Assembly: GCF_014898815.1 (NCBI RefSeq)
Contig: NW_026515504.1
Span: 372,001-436,000 of the forward strand
Direction: 5' to 3'
Origin: Panonychus citri
Lineage: Eukaryota; Arthropoda; Arachnida; Trombidiformes; Tetranychidae
Length of the DNA: 64,000 nucleotides
Position 1 is the stretch's first letter, and each line of letters begins with the position of its first letter. A program made the translations under genes and the position numbers. This document shows, piece by piece, positions 24,366 to 38,875 of the stretch. The notes beneath the pieces are model-generated. The model saw nothing but the letters and a program-made list of their open reading frames with translations, was not told the DNA's origin and made no database searches.

Positions 24366-27300
24366 TCTCTTTCTACACTCTCTTCATCTTCTCAAGACAC
24401 ATTATTTCACGAGAAGACTTGAACTATTATCATCAGTCATTCAATGGTTTATCTCTCACCATTCAGGTATATTACTATCATCAACAAGATCGTACATTAG
24501 ATACATTAAATAATATTGATAACTATGTCATCTTCATCCTATTTTTATATTCATCAATCACAATTTAATATCAACAGCAAGAGAGAGAGAGAGAGAGAGA
24601 GAGAAATGTTATCGTCATCAAGAGATAACCTCACGTTTTTTTTTCTTCATCAACATTATTTCTCACTGAACATTATTATTACCTGGGTTTTGCTCTCTCT
24701 CGCTGTCATGTTACTAATTCAGCAAGTTCATGATTATCAAGATTCATTCTCATGTACAATTGAGTTTTGTTACATTGTAACATGAAAATCTATCATAATT
24801 TATGTAACTTTTTTTACCTCTATTTATACACACTTACGACATTCATTTACCATGTGCTACCATGAGAAACTGAAAAGGTTCAAATGTTGTTTTTTTCTTC
24901 ATCAACGTTTCCAATGTGATTATGGATTAACTGTTTTTTAAAGCTTCTAATCCGTCAGGATAATGATTATAAATGTTGATTATTGATGTTTCGATTCCTA
25001 ACCAATAGCAAATTCAAATTCAGATAAGATTCAATTGTCTCTCTCTATCTCTTTCTCCCTGATTCCTCAAGATTAGTTGGAGATGAAAGTGATTTATTAG
25101 TCGAAACAATTTAAGCTCATTATGTTGGCTAATTAATCATGAATCGGGCTGATGATTCACACTGTTGAGCTTAATTCATTTAGGTTAAAGAGCAATGATA
25201 ATATCAGATAAGATTTCGATCTTAGATTGAAGGGAAAATTAGTAGTAATTATCAATTAGATTGTTTATAGAGGAACAAGATGATGATGATGATGGAAAAG
25301 ATTGTTCGAAATGAGTTTAGTGTGAACAATTGATGGAAAAAGAGGAAGAAGGAATGAGAATATTGAGAGTGAAAGATGAAAATGGAAGATGATGAAAAGC
25401 GAGAGAAAAAAAGTTGAATGTAAAAATTGCATTTACTATGCATTCGAAATCATTAATGGGAAATAATAATAATAATAAAGAGAAGTTAAGATTTGATGAA
25501 GATGAGGGAGGAAGATGATGATGATAATGATGATGATGAGAAGGCAAAGTAAATGAAACAACTTAAGAAACTTTTTCTCTTTTCTCTAGTGGAAACGGAA
25601 GTCACCGTTTTCTTGGTTCAATCAACGTTATGAATTATTCAGAGAGGGAGAAACTTATTAATTTCCTCTTGATCTTTTTTTTTCTCTCAAAACCTCAGAA
25701 TCTCATCCTAGCATCGTAACTGGATTTAATTATTGGGTGAATGTTGAGAGTTAAAGAAGAGGAAAAGATACAGAATTGGAGAGGTGAGCAAATGAAGGTG
25801 GTGGTGGTAGTGGTGGTCACTGGTTGACCTTTTCACTGTCACGGTGTAAAAGAGTAGGAGTGGATTGGATAAGAATCAATAAATTCTGTTGTTTATCAGA
25901 TTCTTGTAACTGTTAATTCTTATCGATTGATTGAGGAAGAAGATTGTTAGAGAAACTAGAATGATGAGGATGAGAAAGTAAAGAAGTTAAGAAGAAGATG
26001 AGAGAGATGAAGATAAGGATAATGGTGATGATGATGATGATGATTCACATTGTTTGTTACTTTATCATTATTATTATTATCATCATCGAGCTGTATATAA
26101 ACCTCTAGTTTTTATCTCTTCCTCAGCGATTACTTGTTGTAATCAAAGTTAATTCAATTGATTCTGATGAAGATAAAGAGAGAGAGAGAGAAATCTTAAT
26201 TAGGTTAAACATGATTGGTAATCCTTACCTGTTCCCATTGTTTTGGCTGAGATAACTTCACTGGGTTGACCTTTTCCTAGAATTCATTGATAACGATTAT
26301 CATGATGAGAAGGAAAAAGAGAATAGAATAATAAATTAGATGATTCAAATCTTTATCAATTAATGGAAAAGTTAATTAGACCAACAAAAGTCAAATAGCT
26401 GATTACTTATCCTCTTCACAGAACTAAGATTTTTACTCAATCAAAATCTCTCAATGAGAAAACAATAAACTCTCATGCAGCAAAATTAACCCATGAATTA
26501 GAGCTAAGTAAAGTTAAACTGAATTTAATAAATGTTCAACTGAATGGTTGATAATTTCAATATTTCCCAATCATTTGTTGTATTATTTGGATTCTAACTA
26601 ATTGGAATCATCTTCATCTTAATTCAACTGACCAGTTCAAGGCTCATAATAGTGATGGTGAAAATCTAAATGAGTTTTTGTTCAATCTGATTAAGTCATG
26701 AATTCAGTGTCAGAATCGTTACCTTGATCATTGTAACATTTGAATTGGAGGGAATATTTTATGGAATGGTGATAAAAAAACATGATACTAAGATTATAAC
26801 CTGGACGGGGGAAATTTTAGTTCATAAGTTTGTCAGAATAATCATAATGATCATGTTCAATGGCTCAGATTGTTACATTTAGTTGTGAACATAGTGGTAA
26901 ATGCTAAATGATCAATCTAACTGTTTTTCATTTGATAGGCAGAACCAGAAAATTTGAGAATATTGGAAATCGAATTCACAGTTAGAACAATTTAGAAAAA
27001 AATAATAGATGAAAATATAACAATTCGACATGAAATTGACTCTCACTTACAGAAAAAGAAAATAAAAGAAATCTCAAAGTTCTTTTAGTTGTAACTTAAG
27101 GTTAAACTCAATTGAATCTCAACTCAATTGTCTCTTATTCGTGCTGATACTCTCAACTAATAGCATCAGGTTTCACTATTGTTATTATTATAACATCAAA
27201 TCTCCGGAACTGAATCAAGAATCGTAAAGTTTTCACAACTTTTCACCTTGTTATCCTTAAATTTTTTCATCATTTCAAGAATGAAATGGTTTAAGAAAGA

Positions 27301-30300
27301 AAAAATTACCTTCTCGACCTTAGAAATAAACAATTAACTTTGATTTGATTGGAAACTTTGCTGAAAAGGTTCAGAATTTTTTTATTCTTTGGTTTCACCT
27401 TATCTGTTGATGAACATTCCCAAATTCTATTGCTGATTGGATATTATTGCATTCACCTTTTTTCCCTGATAATGGACTTTACTACTATCTGTTATTGCTC
27501 AAGATTCTGATGATTATCATGTTTGTTGTTCCCATGTCTCTTTCTTATTATTCAAACCTCGTCCTTTCCCAGTACTCACGTTGATTCAGAACACGTACAA
27601 AAATTGTTGAGAGGCAAAGAAAGAAAAAGAAAAGACTTTTCCATCTCTCTCTCTCTCTTCCTCTTCTTATTTCAAATAGAAAATCTCAAAGCAAACAAAA
27701 AGTCAACCTGAGAAAACTAAGGAAACTCTCTGGTGATAATACATAAACTATTACTTTTCATTATTACTATCAAGTCTTTCCACACCACCATAACCCATCA
27801 ACTCCACCACCTATGCCATGAACCACCTCCCATGTTTATCATTATCATCAGTCATTTCCTTTTGATTTCTTAATGGACGACGACACTCATTGAACTTGAA
27901 AGAAAAGAAAACGTATCGAGAAAAAGAAAATACCTTCATCATCTTAATATTAACAATATAATTGATTGATTTCGATAAAATTCTGAAAACCATTAAATAC
28001 TCTGAGAGAAATTATCTCTCTCATCTCAACTGAACGCTATAAAAAAAAGACTAACCATCAGAGCCATTTAACAGTTAAATATGATCCAAGTGCTGATAAC
28101 TTTTCCCCTGGTCGATTATCATGATAAACTTACCCGCCGAGTTGAATGGAATTATGTAAAACTGATATCGCTTTCCACAGGCCAAATTCTTGACGGTGTA
28201 ACGCAATTTATCAGCATAAATTGGTATCTCTTCCCAATCACCTTTCTCGACCTTATAGTAAACAATATAACCCGACATTGGATCCTGCGGAATTGAATCA
28301 TCAATAATATCCCATGAAAGTATAACTGAATTAAGTGTTGTTGATGAAACCTTCAAGATTGGAGCATCGGGTGGATCTGGTAAAGCAATTAAACAACAAT
28401 TAAAAGTTAATAATTAGCTATACTATTATTAAATGTAATCCAACCATTTAGCTCAATACTAAAAATATAATATCCATACGAAACAAGATACACAATTTAA
28501 TTATCCCTCATTGAAGTGAATTAAGATTATTAAGATGAGATTTAATCAAAAAAAAAAAAGTTATTGTTGATTAAATATAATGAGCTACAATCAATCATTT
28601 AAATAGCTAATCCAATAAATCAATTATCATTATGTTATTATGATTATAATGTAACCTTATTTTTTTTAATAACATTAATTGATTAAGTCTATGAATGTAT
28701 GTTAATCAAACTTTCTTAGTCAATTAATTATCCCCTTTAACTGAATAATATATAAAAATAATGCCAATGGTAATTAAGATTAATGAGATTGTGATTATCC
28801 TTTTTTGAATGTTAATTTGATTCAACAATTTGATTAACCACACACATATAAACACTTAACTGTTAATGATAATTTCTTGATGATTATCGTAATAATTTAA
28901 TAATGATTGATTTAGATTCTAGTTTCATAAATGATAATCTAATTGATTTACATTGTGTTCAAGTGTATTGATGATTTTCAACATGGAAAGAATAATTTTT
29001 TTCCCTTTTCATCATTATTTTGATAAAAGAGAGAGAAAAAAAATTGAAAATTGACCAAGGGTCAAGCTTAAAATTACTACTAACCAAACTCGAGAGTTTG
29101 AGCCTCAATTTGATCTGATGGTGGACCAGCGCCCTTTTTATTATAAGCTTGGACAATTATCAGGTAACGGGTTAGCTTTCGGAGTCCATTAATCTGACAG
29201 GTTTCCTCGATATATTTATCATCGGAATTGATTGGTGATGATGGAGTTACTGGTGAAGATGGTGATAATGATATGGACAATGATGAAGATGATTGAGATG
29301 ATGATGAAATTGATTTCGCTTCAATAGTTTTATATGAAAATTCATCAGGTGATGATGATCGCTGCTGCCGATAGCCGACATAATAGCCCAAAATTGGACC
29401 ATTTTGCTCTGTGGTCAATGGAGGTCTCCAGTTAATCTGTAAACTTGTTGACGAAATTGGTACAACTTTAACATCTCGAGGTGAGCCGACGGAGGTTCAC
29501 CTTCAGTTGTAACACTTACAGGTAAACAATCAGTTGAAATACCGAAAATATTTTGTGAACTCAATGTGATAAGATAAGTTGTCTGTGGTTCTAAACCTTT
29601 AACGATATGATTAATTCCTGTAGGTGAGATAATCTCCTTGATTATCCCTTTACCATTTCCAAGTTGAGTGTAAAAATTATTCGCTAATTTATATTCCAAC
29701 AGGTAACCAGTTATCGGTGAATTACCGTTAAAAGGATGTGTCCAGGTTAAGGCAAATGAGCGGCTTCCAATCTCTTCAGTTTTAATATCAACTGGACAAT
29801 CCGGTGGTTCTGGACAATAAAATAATAGCAGTTGACAATTAAAATTTGTAATACAATTATTATAAGGTGAAAATACTGATTAAAGTTAATATAACTCTTT
29901 GGTCACTCTTGTCTTTAATGTTATTGGTTTTACTTTGTGTAATTAAATGACCGAGATCATGTTGATGATTAAACTAAATGATGAAAATCTAATTCAGTTA
30001 ACCTTTAAAACCCCAACTGATTTAGTGTATTATCATCAATTGAATGGTAAACAATTGAATCCTATTATTATTATCAATGATATTATTGACCAAGAATATG
30101 TTTATTGTCCATCTGATTGGGAACAATTTACTTTTATGACCATAGTCCGAGAGGATCTTTCATTTTCTCATATATATAAAGTAATGATATTAACTTTTCT
30201 TAACATGTTCTTCCCATGTTATCATTTTCGTTTTCTATTGTCTCTATTGTTTCTCATGATGATACAATAATATCACCAATCTGATTAATCAGAATTTTTA

Positions 30301-33300
30301 TTCTGGAAAAAGCAAAAGGGATAAAGATCGTCCAGATAATCACAAATCTTTTCAGTTCACATCTGAATACTCATAAGATTATCTTTGATAATAATGATAC
30401 AATTATTGTCTTTTAATTTCCGTTTCCTTCATCATTCAGATATATATATTTATTCAACTGAATTAAAAAGGAAAAAGGTAAATCAAAGTTTTACTTCATG
30501 AGAAAGAGAGATGATGATGATGATGATGAGATAAGATAAAGAAAAACCCCTCAGGGTATAATCCATTGGTGAACATCAAGATGATTGGCTTATATTTATA
30601 CTGGAATGAACCTTGAGTCCAGAACTTTTTTTTTCTTCAACAAAACTAACGATCAAATTCAACCAATCAAGTTTATCCTTGAGGCTATTGAATCATCACA
30701 ATGAATGGTAAGAAAGAAAGACAGAAAGAAAGAGGAAAAGATGAGCAAGATGATGATGATTAGAACAGAGAAAAAGATGAAAAGGACAAAAATATGAAGA
30801 TAAATCTCTTGAAAGTCTTTCTCTTCTTCCATTATTATTGATTGGTTACTATTCTGAGCTGAATGTTGAACATAACAATCAAAATCCAATGATAATACCA
30901 TCTAATAAGTGTCAATAATTTAGTTAATATTGAGAATGAAACAATTGGTCAATGAAATGATGAGTGATTTTTTTTTCACACTTATCATGAGATTACACTC
31001 ACAGTTGATGTACTTGGATCATGATGATCGAGTCTTCAATGTATCAATCCAATTGACAGATATGAAAACTTGTCTCTATCAATTGAAACCTCAAGAGTTC
31101 ATAATAATATGTAACTTATTATGTTTCAAAATTTTCCCTTTCTAGTAGATTAATTTGTATTATTTTCATATGTAAAATAGATGAAACCTCAAGGTAAACA
31201 TGGAGCGAGATATAAAAATGTAGGTTATCTTCATGAGGGAAAAAAATTCAACAAGAAAATTCAAGATTCACTTGCTCAAGTTCGTACGATGACTGAACCA
31301 TGAAGCATTTCCATGGGAGATATGTATGATAAACATTGAAAGTAACTTTGGAAAAAAAGTTTTTCCACCTCAACACTACAACAAACTCTCAACATTTTGT
31401 TACATTATCTCTGTTTAAATCTCTAGTGAGGATTTACAGTCTCTCACCTTTTCCTTTTCTCTCTCAGAATTATTCATGATACAAAATGAACTGATCAGTG
31501 GTGATAAGTGTTATACACATCATCAAGGATAATTAATTTGTTCACATGGGTAGGAAGGAGGATTGAGTTCATTTGATAGGATTAAAAAATTTCAGATCAA
31601 TTATTAAACAGAGAGAGAGAGAGAGAGAGACAAACATATGATAACTTTTCACTTTGGTGTAAAAGTTTTATCACCATGAGATTGAATTTCCCATGTTAAC
31701 AACAAGATGAATTTAAAGTTGAAAATTTACTCATGAATTCAGTGTTTCATCTCAAGTGACCCTTTCAAATTAATCTTGTATCACTTTTAATCCACTTTGA
31801 TAGGGAAGGTTAAGTGTAATTAACTGTGCAAATCAATTGGGAGATAATTTTATCACTCCAATCATGATAATAATAGTAAAATGTCATTGTCATGGAAACT
31901 TTTTTGCTTTCTCCATTCACTTTTCATTCAATCATGATTGATGTTCAGTTGATTCAGTTTCTCTCGTTGAATACACTTATAATTTGTGGTTCTTAATATT
32001 ATCGTTATTATCTAGATATTTCAACTGAATATTTCTTGGTTTTTTTTTCTCTCATGGAAATGATTACATGGGAATCAACCCTTTCAATCTGATGGATCTT
32101 TTTCTCATATACTTGTGACTTTTTTCATCCTCCCTGTTGAAATATTTTCTGAATTATCATCGTCAGGGTAGCGACTGGAAAATAACATGGTTCTTATTGA
32201 AAAGTGAGACAGGAAAAATAACTTAATACCTGAGAGACTGAGGATATTTATTTGAATATTTGAATAAGAAAATTCTTGCTGTTGTTTATTCAATAAATGG
32301 GAATTTATCTTGATTTAAAGGTGATAACAAAATTCTGAAATGAGAAAACATTGAGTGAAATGAGAAAATAATTGATTCAAATTGATAATTATCATTGAAT
32401 CAAACACCAAGATCAAGATTCTATTGATAAATCAAAGTGAATAATAAAAATAATCTCAACATGAGATCAATGTTGAAGTGAAATCATTACATGGTTATTC
32501 ATATATATACATATTCTCATGGTGGATTGGGAATCGAGGTGAACAGGGAATTATATTTGACAAATATATTTGTTATCATCATTATTATCGAGAGTTCATC
32601 TAATGTTCAATGGGAATGTTCAGTGTTTATGAATTTTCTGACACGAACCCAACAGAGTAGGATAAATGTTAACACCATGTGATAAATGATTACTCACCTT
32701 GAACAACAATTTGAAAATTACTGTTATCTTTACCATAATTATTTTCACCATGACAGGTAAACAAAGCGGAATCACCTCTTTCCGTTGCTCTTATTTTGAA
32801 TATCGATTCAGTTTTGTCACTTTTTTCTATCTGTTCAAAGATGTACCTGAAATTCATGAGACAGAAAGAGAGAGAGAGAGAGAAATATTCAATTACAAAA
32901 GTTATTCTTCTCATTGTGAAAATTACCATGATACAACTGAGAAGTGTTCACATGCATATTTTGATACACTTGATTGAATCTTTGATTTTTATTGAATTAT
33001 TTTCATATTCTTTCTGGTACTGAAGTTTAATTCATGATATTTTTTAAGAGGAAATAAAAGTTCATTTCAGATGATCGAAATTGGATATTAAATATTAACA
33101 TCATCTAATTATCTATCAGATGAATTGATGAACTCGATTAAAAGAAGTAAATTTTTACCAAATTACAAAAGTATCATGAAAACGAAGGTAAATTTAATCT
33201 AGTTAGCTAGATATTAATCTCATCAGAATCATTTTCTACATACAATAATAATGGTAATGATGACCATTAATACAAAAAGGTAACATCAATGTTGTGGTCA

Positions 33301-33661
33301 AGGAAATAAATAAACAATTGGAGATTGAGAACAAAACAAGAAATAAAATGTTGTAGAGATTGAGTTCGAATTGAATTTTGAAATTGAGTTATCGAAATGA
33401 GCTGAAAGATCAAGAGAGTAAACAGTTGAAGCGAAAACTATTAATACTTAAGTAGATGAGAGGATAAGAAAGATTAAGATTAGGATGATAAATTATTCGG
33501 GATACTAAAGAAAAAATGAGAGAAAAAGTTCTCAGTATATAAATTTGACCTCAGAATCTTTTCCAATGAACATTTTTCTCTGAGAATTTTCAATCTCAAG
33601 CTATTCTATTTTTCACCTTTACATCGAGTTCATCTCAAAGTTCATTTCAGATTGAAAAGGA

Positions 33662-33702
<41 letters not shown>

Positions 33703-36700
33703 TTGATTGTAATGATGGTGATTCTGATGATTCTGAGGTTTCATGGTAAAGAGATGAAAGTAAAAGGAAGACAAAAATTCTGGGTAAAGGTTTATATTAT
33801 TGATATAATGTTACTTAATGATATTTCACTGATTACCCTCATCATTATCATCATCAGAATTATCTGAATCTTCATCATGAAGCAAATTTCATATCATTAA
33901 CAAGATTATCTGAATAATAATAAATGTAATGGTCAACATTAAAAGGATGATATTAAATTTGATTCATTTCTTTACATAGAAGATAATTATCATTATTTTT
34001 ATAAGGGTTATCATGATTACTATAATAATTATCATGGCATTCAGGCAAGACGGTGAAAAAAAGTTTCAACTTTTGAATTTTTCAACTTATTCTTACCTTG
34101 GCTCAGTAGTCGGAGTAATTAGTTTCCTGTCACGAGTCCATGTTATCCTGATATCTAAATAATAATAAAAATTTGATGAGCATTTTGATTATACTAAATT
34201 GCAATTAGGGGATAAATTAATTGGGCTGTTGATTTTCATCTTCAGGGATAATCAAGATTTTCCCAAAAAGTTCATTGGCAGATCTTATTGTTAGTTTAAT
34301 ATCTCGTGAAAGTTTATCAAATAAAATGGTCAAGATGTAAATGCTACAGTTGTTCAGAAGTTCATTCTCAATTTTCATGATTATCCGGAGGAACCTTAGT
34401 TCATAAGAAACAAGAACTTATTTTTTTTTATTGTTTTTGGAACTTTTTTTACTTTCTTGCTGTTTATCATATTCAGTATCTTTTTCATTCCCTGAGATCG
34501 TGTAATGTTTTTCATGAACAATATTGTTGTTCATGAATGTTCATATGAACCATCAACAGCCACTTGAATCTCATCAATCAAAAACTTCTAATGTAAAGGT
34601 GACTCTTAATGTTACCCTGTTATTTTTTTTCCTGAGACCTCATGGTTTCCAAATTTTCAATAATATCTTGAAATTCATGATAAGAGAAATAGAGAGAAAC
34701 TTTTGATAGAAATTAAGAAAAAAAGGTGAGATTCGAGTACGTGGAGGAGAGACGATAATGATGGTAGGATTTTCTCAAGAAAAATTGGGTTTAGAAAAAA
34801 AATCCAAAGTTTTCGGAGGAAAAAAAGTTCCAGATTTTTTTTTTCTGATAGACTAAGAATCTGAACATGATTGAGTTTCCATTGAACCCGTCGACATTTC
34901 ATCTTGATGATCATATCTTTTTCTTTTTTCCTATTTTTTATCGTCGTTGTCTTCATCTTGAAAGGTTCCAATTCCCATGTGAATTTTATTATAAGGTGTG
35001 AAAGTTTATATTCCATGTAACATGAACTTGGATAATCATGAGAGAGCAACTGTAATCTTATCAGAACCCAGTTTTCTTGCTGAATTTTCATATTCCATTC
35101 AATTTTTTCTAGAGTTCCAATCATACCGAGCACGAATATTATCATGCAAGGTCACCCAGATTATGAACTCTCAAGTTAAAATTCATTAACCTAATGTATA
35201 ACCTTGAATATCAACGGATAAAAATGAGCAAAATTTGAATAGAGTTCATCAAAATGTAGTCAGAATTATTATTTCATATTTTCTTATTTGAACATATGTG
35301 TGTATCTATTTCTCAGAATTCACCATGAAAAGTTCAAGATGAGAAGTCTATTATCAACCTGTTGATTTTCCCCCTGAAACTTCCCAGATAATCAAATTAA
35401 CTGATTGATTTAGGAAATGTATAAGTGTCAATCTAATCAGATTTCGAGTTATTTTCGAGTTGAAAGTAAAAAAAATCATGATATCAAATCTTTCCAACCT
35501 GAAATTCAATAGGAATAAAAAAAATATAATAATTCAGCTTCAATCATGTTACTAAATTCAATTGGAATAAGTTTATCAGATAAAAAGTTTGAGAATTTCA
35601 AGAATTTTATCTGAAAAATTGTTCAACAGAATATGGATGTTTATCATGTAAGTAGAATCTAATTAACTGAAGATCAATCATTTCAATCATTTTGGTGAAA
35701 ATTGTTCAGTTCCAGTCTCACCTTTTTCACCGATAGCAACACAACGTATGGTAACATCATCGCCCAATTTTACTGAATGAGTTTCAAACTTTTTCTCAAA
35801 GTGAGCAGCAACTGTAAGAGAGTAAAAGAGATGATAATTTCATGATTAGTTAATCAATTCTACCAATGAATTGACCGGTCACTTGCCTGAAACTGTAACT
35901 CGGACCACCATACTTGCTCCAGGACCGATTCCATTCATTGCTTGGCACATATAATGACCAGCATCTTCCTTGGTCACCTCTCGAATAGTTAATGACCCGT
36001 TCTCGAGAGTCTGGATATGTGCATTACTTATAACCACTTTGAAATCTTCACCATCTAATGACAATGGTCAAGAACGAGAAAGAAAAAAAGTTAACCCATA
36101 AAAATTGATTAACCATAATTGTCTAAATTGTGGTGATAATTGTAGGGTTTGAGACACTTTTACCTCCTCATGGTCAACGTTTGGGTGGGATACAATTATC
36201 CAACAAGAGTGGACACAACCAACTACAAGATAGACACTCAAGTCCACACCCAATATTTACGTTAATCAACATCACTTTAATTAACAAAGCTAAGAAATTA
36301 ATCATTAGTTGATGATCATTTCAGGTTAATTTGTATTACCACCCAAATCCAATGAATGAAACTTTCATACAAATCTGTTAATTATTAGCTTTATCTAAAT
36401 ATCAATGATTTTAACTATTAACTAATGGAGACAATTAAATGCAACAATATTATTAGTAATCAGCTTAACAATTTATTCAATCAGGAAAATTAACTCAAAG
36501 GTTAGTATTATTTGTGTGTATGTGTGTTTGTATTTAGTATTCAGATTTTGTCCTTTTCTTAATCATCTTAATCTCTTTGAACACATTAAATTGTATGCAC
36601 AATTTAACTAATTGCACTTCATGCATTCACCATTCATGTTAATCCACATTTTAACTGAACTTTTTTTCCCTTCATCATGAAATTTTCTTATTCCCTTGTA

Positions 36701-37851
36701 TTTATATAAACATACCCTTGGTTTTTCAATCTTAAGTTGATGATACACTTTCAGTCTCTTTCCAGTTTACTGAGCATCATTTTTTTCCCTTTCCACTGGA
36801 ACATCATGAGCATCAGATTGAGTGAATCTTACACCCTGTAATTGGAATAACACCTTGGAATTTTTTCTCTCCCTCTCTCTTTCAATTCTTGGGGAATAAA
36901 AAAGATTCCATGGTTATCTCAGCAGGGAGACTTGAGATAGTTCAGAATTTCAAATGAGAAAAACAAGTTTACCTCATATTTTCCTTTCTCTTTTTTTTCA
37001 TGAATTCTACTCAATTTCCTACCAATATCATCATGGTACTATTCACCAACCCAGAGAGATAAAAAAATTGAGCAATGTTTGATGATTCTTCCATAAGATT
37101 CATGTTATCTCTCATTAGTAAATCAATCAGAATCCAAGAATAAAAATTTGAATTCATATTGAATATGAAATCATCATGTTCTTATTGATTATGATTAATG
37201 AGAAATTATCGTTGTGGTGAAAACAAACTTCAATCTTTGTAATATATGAGATGATGGGAAACAACTGATAGAGATACAGATGATAATGATGGTGATAATA
37301 AGCATGATAATCATGACGATGAATCTGAAATGAAACGAATTTTTTTTGTCATGATAATTGAAGCTTCAAATGTTTCACAAATTTTAATGTTTACCTTGTA
37401 GGAAAAAAAACAAAAACCCTAATAAAATATCATTGAAATGATAATATAACCACCATGATCCACTTTCTCTCACCCACCATACTGAATCTTTAGCACTATT
37501 AATACATTATTATATATTCAGCATTCTGGTGATGATTATTATCTTCATGATAACGGTTGAAACTTCATTTCAATGTATATATTAAATGATGTGGGAAAGG
37601 ATGAGGAAGAAGAGGAAGATAAGAGAGGTGGGAAAAAAATCTCTCACTCAACTTTCTCCCTGTTACACATCATCTTCTTCTTATTTTCTCTCATCTTCTC
37701 CTTTTATTCATCTTCTTGTTGAGAATAATTTACATAATTTGAATTTAAATTGTTCCTCTAACAGATTTGATTCCCTTTGAATAATAACAATAGTTTTACG
37801 CTTTTTTCTTCATTCAAACTGTTCACTCCAAGATCATTTCACCTTCTATTA

Positions 37852-37893
<42 letters not shown>

Positions 37894-38824
37894 TCACTTA
37901 CTCACACTCATTCTACTGCTTGAATTTCATGATGAATTCAGAAGATAGAACATTTGAATTTTTTCTAAACTTTTTTCTCCAAAAACAACGAAGTTGAACA
38001 TTTACAAAATGAAGATCAGGATAGAATCTTTATCACTCAAATTTCTAATACTAAGAATATTGCATAATAACTGAAAAAGAATAGAATAATTTCTTATGCT
38101 CTCTCTCTTTCTTTCTTTCTTCTCATGGTAGCATTATGAACGTCTGAAATGGAAATTATAGAACTCTCATAGTTCTCTCTCTTTCTTCTCTCTTCTTACA
38201 TGGTAGGATGATCATTATGACATATTAAACATTGAAATGAACTGATGAGAGAATTAAATGAAAATCAGTCAATCAATCATTTTTCTTCTCTACAGTCGAA
38301 AAGAATTTCGAAACTGAAGAATCTTGTATCATTCATACATCTTCAAATCATGAAATCTTTCATTGAGTCAATGACAATTCATGGTGAAGAATCATCGATA
38401 GATCTATGAAATGAAATCAGATAAAGACTGAATTGTCTCATTGTATTACTAGTCAGAGTCTGAATAGTAAGTTATCAGTTATGATTGCATTATCAAATCA
38501 ATTAAATATCATGTATTACAATTCGATTGATCAAAATGATCATCCTAATAATAAAATTTATTCCATGAGAGCTGTAGATAACTAGATGAAGACTAATGAA
38601 CTCATTGTCTCCAAATTATCAGCATTATTATCACTCCAAGTATCATGATCATTAGTATCCATAAGCATCTTGGTTATATTCAATTAAAATGAGTTGACTA
38701 ATTTGAAAAAAAACAATTGAAATGAAATTACTTCTGATTAGTAAGCAATTTAGAATCCATTAGTAGGTTCATAGTGAGATAATAAAAAACTGAGCTTACA
38801 CTGAAAATCCCTGAACACATGATA

Positions 38825-38875
<51 letters not shown>

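Larger units (their letters stand above)
15554..26228 (-). other. Dscam-like intron 12, the largest
   Basis: 10,675 bases. Contains transposon debris at about 19,754-22,035 (mariner relic, unrecognised ORF, MULE relic), the longest (CT)n tract at 24,304-24,362, (AG)n at 17,177-17,204 and a perfect 12-bp hairpin at 16,397-16,430. No exon recognised. Confidence 0.7.

Noticed and set aside
24239..24785. Several plus-strand ORFs through (CT)n and (AG)n
   Set aside because: Ser-Leu or Glu-Arg dipeptide runs are microsatellite translations. The flanking parts show no domain and no splice support.
34675..35145. 156-codon minus-strand ORF in Dscam intron 7
   Set aside because: Longest intronic frame, but Leu/Ile/Lys-rich without motif. 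It overlaps no required exon, and phases of exons 7 and 8 already join.
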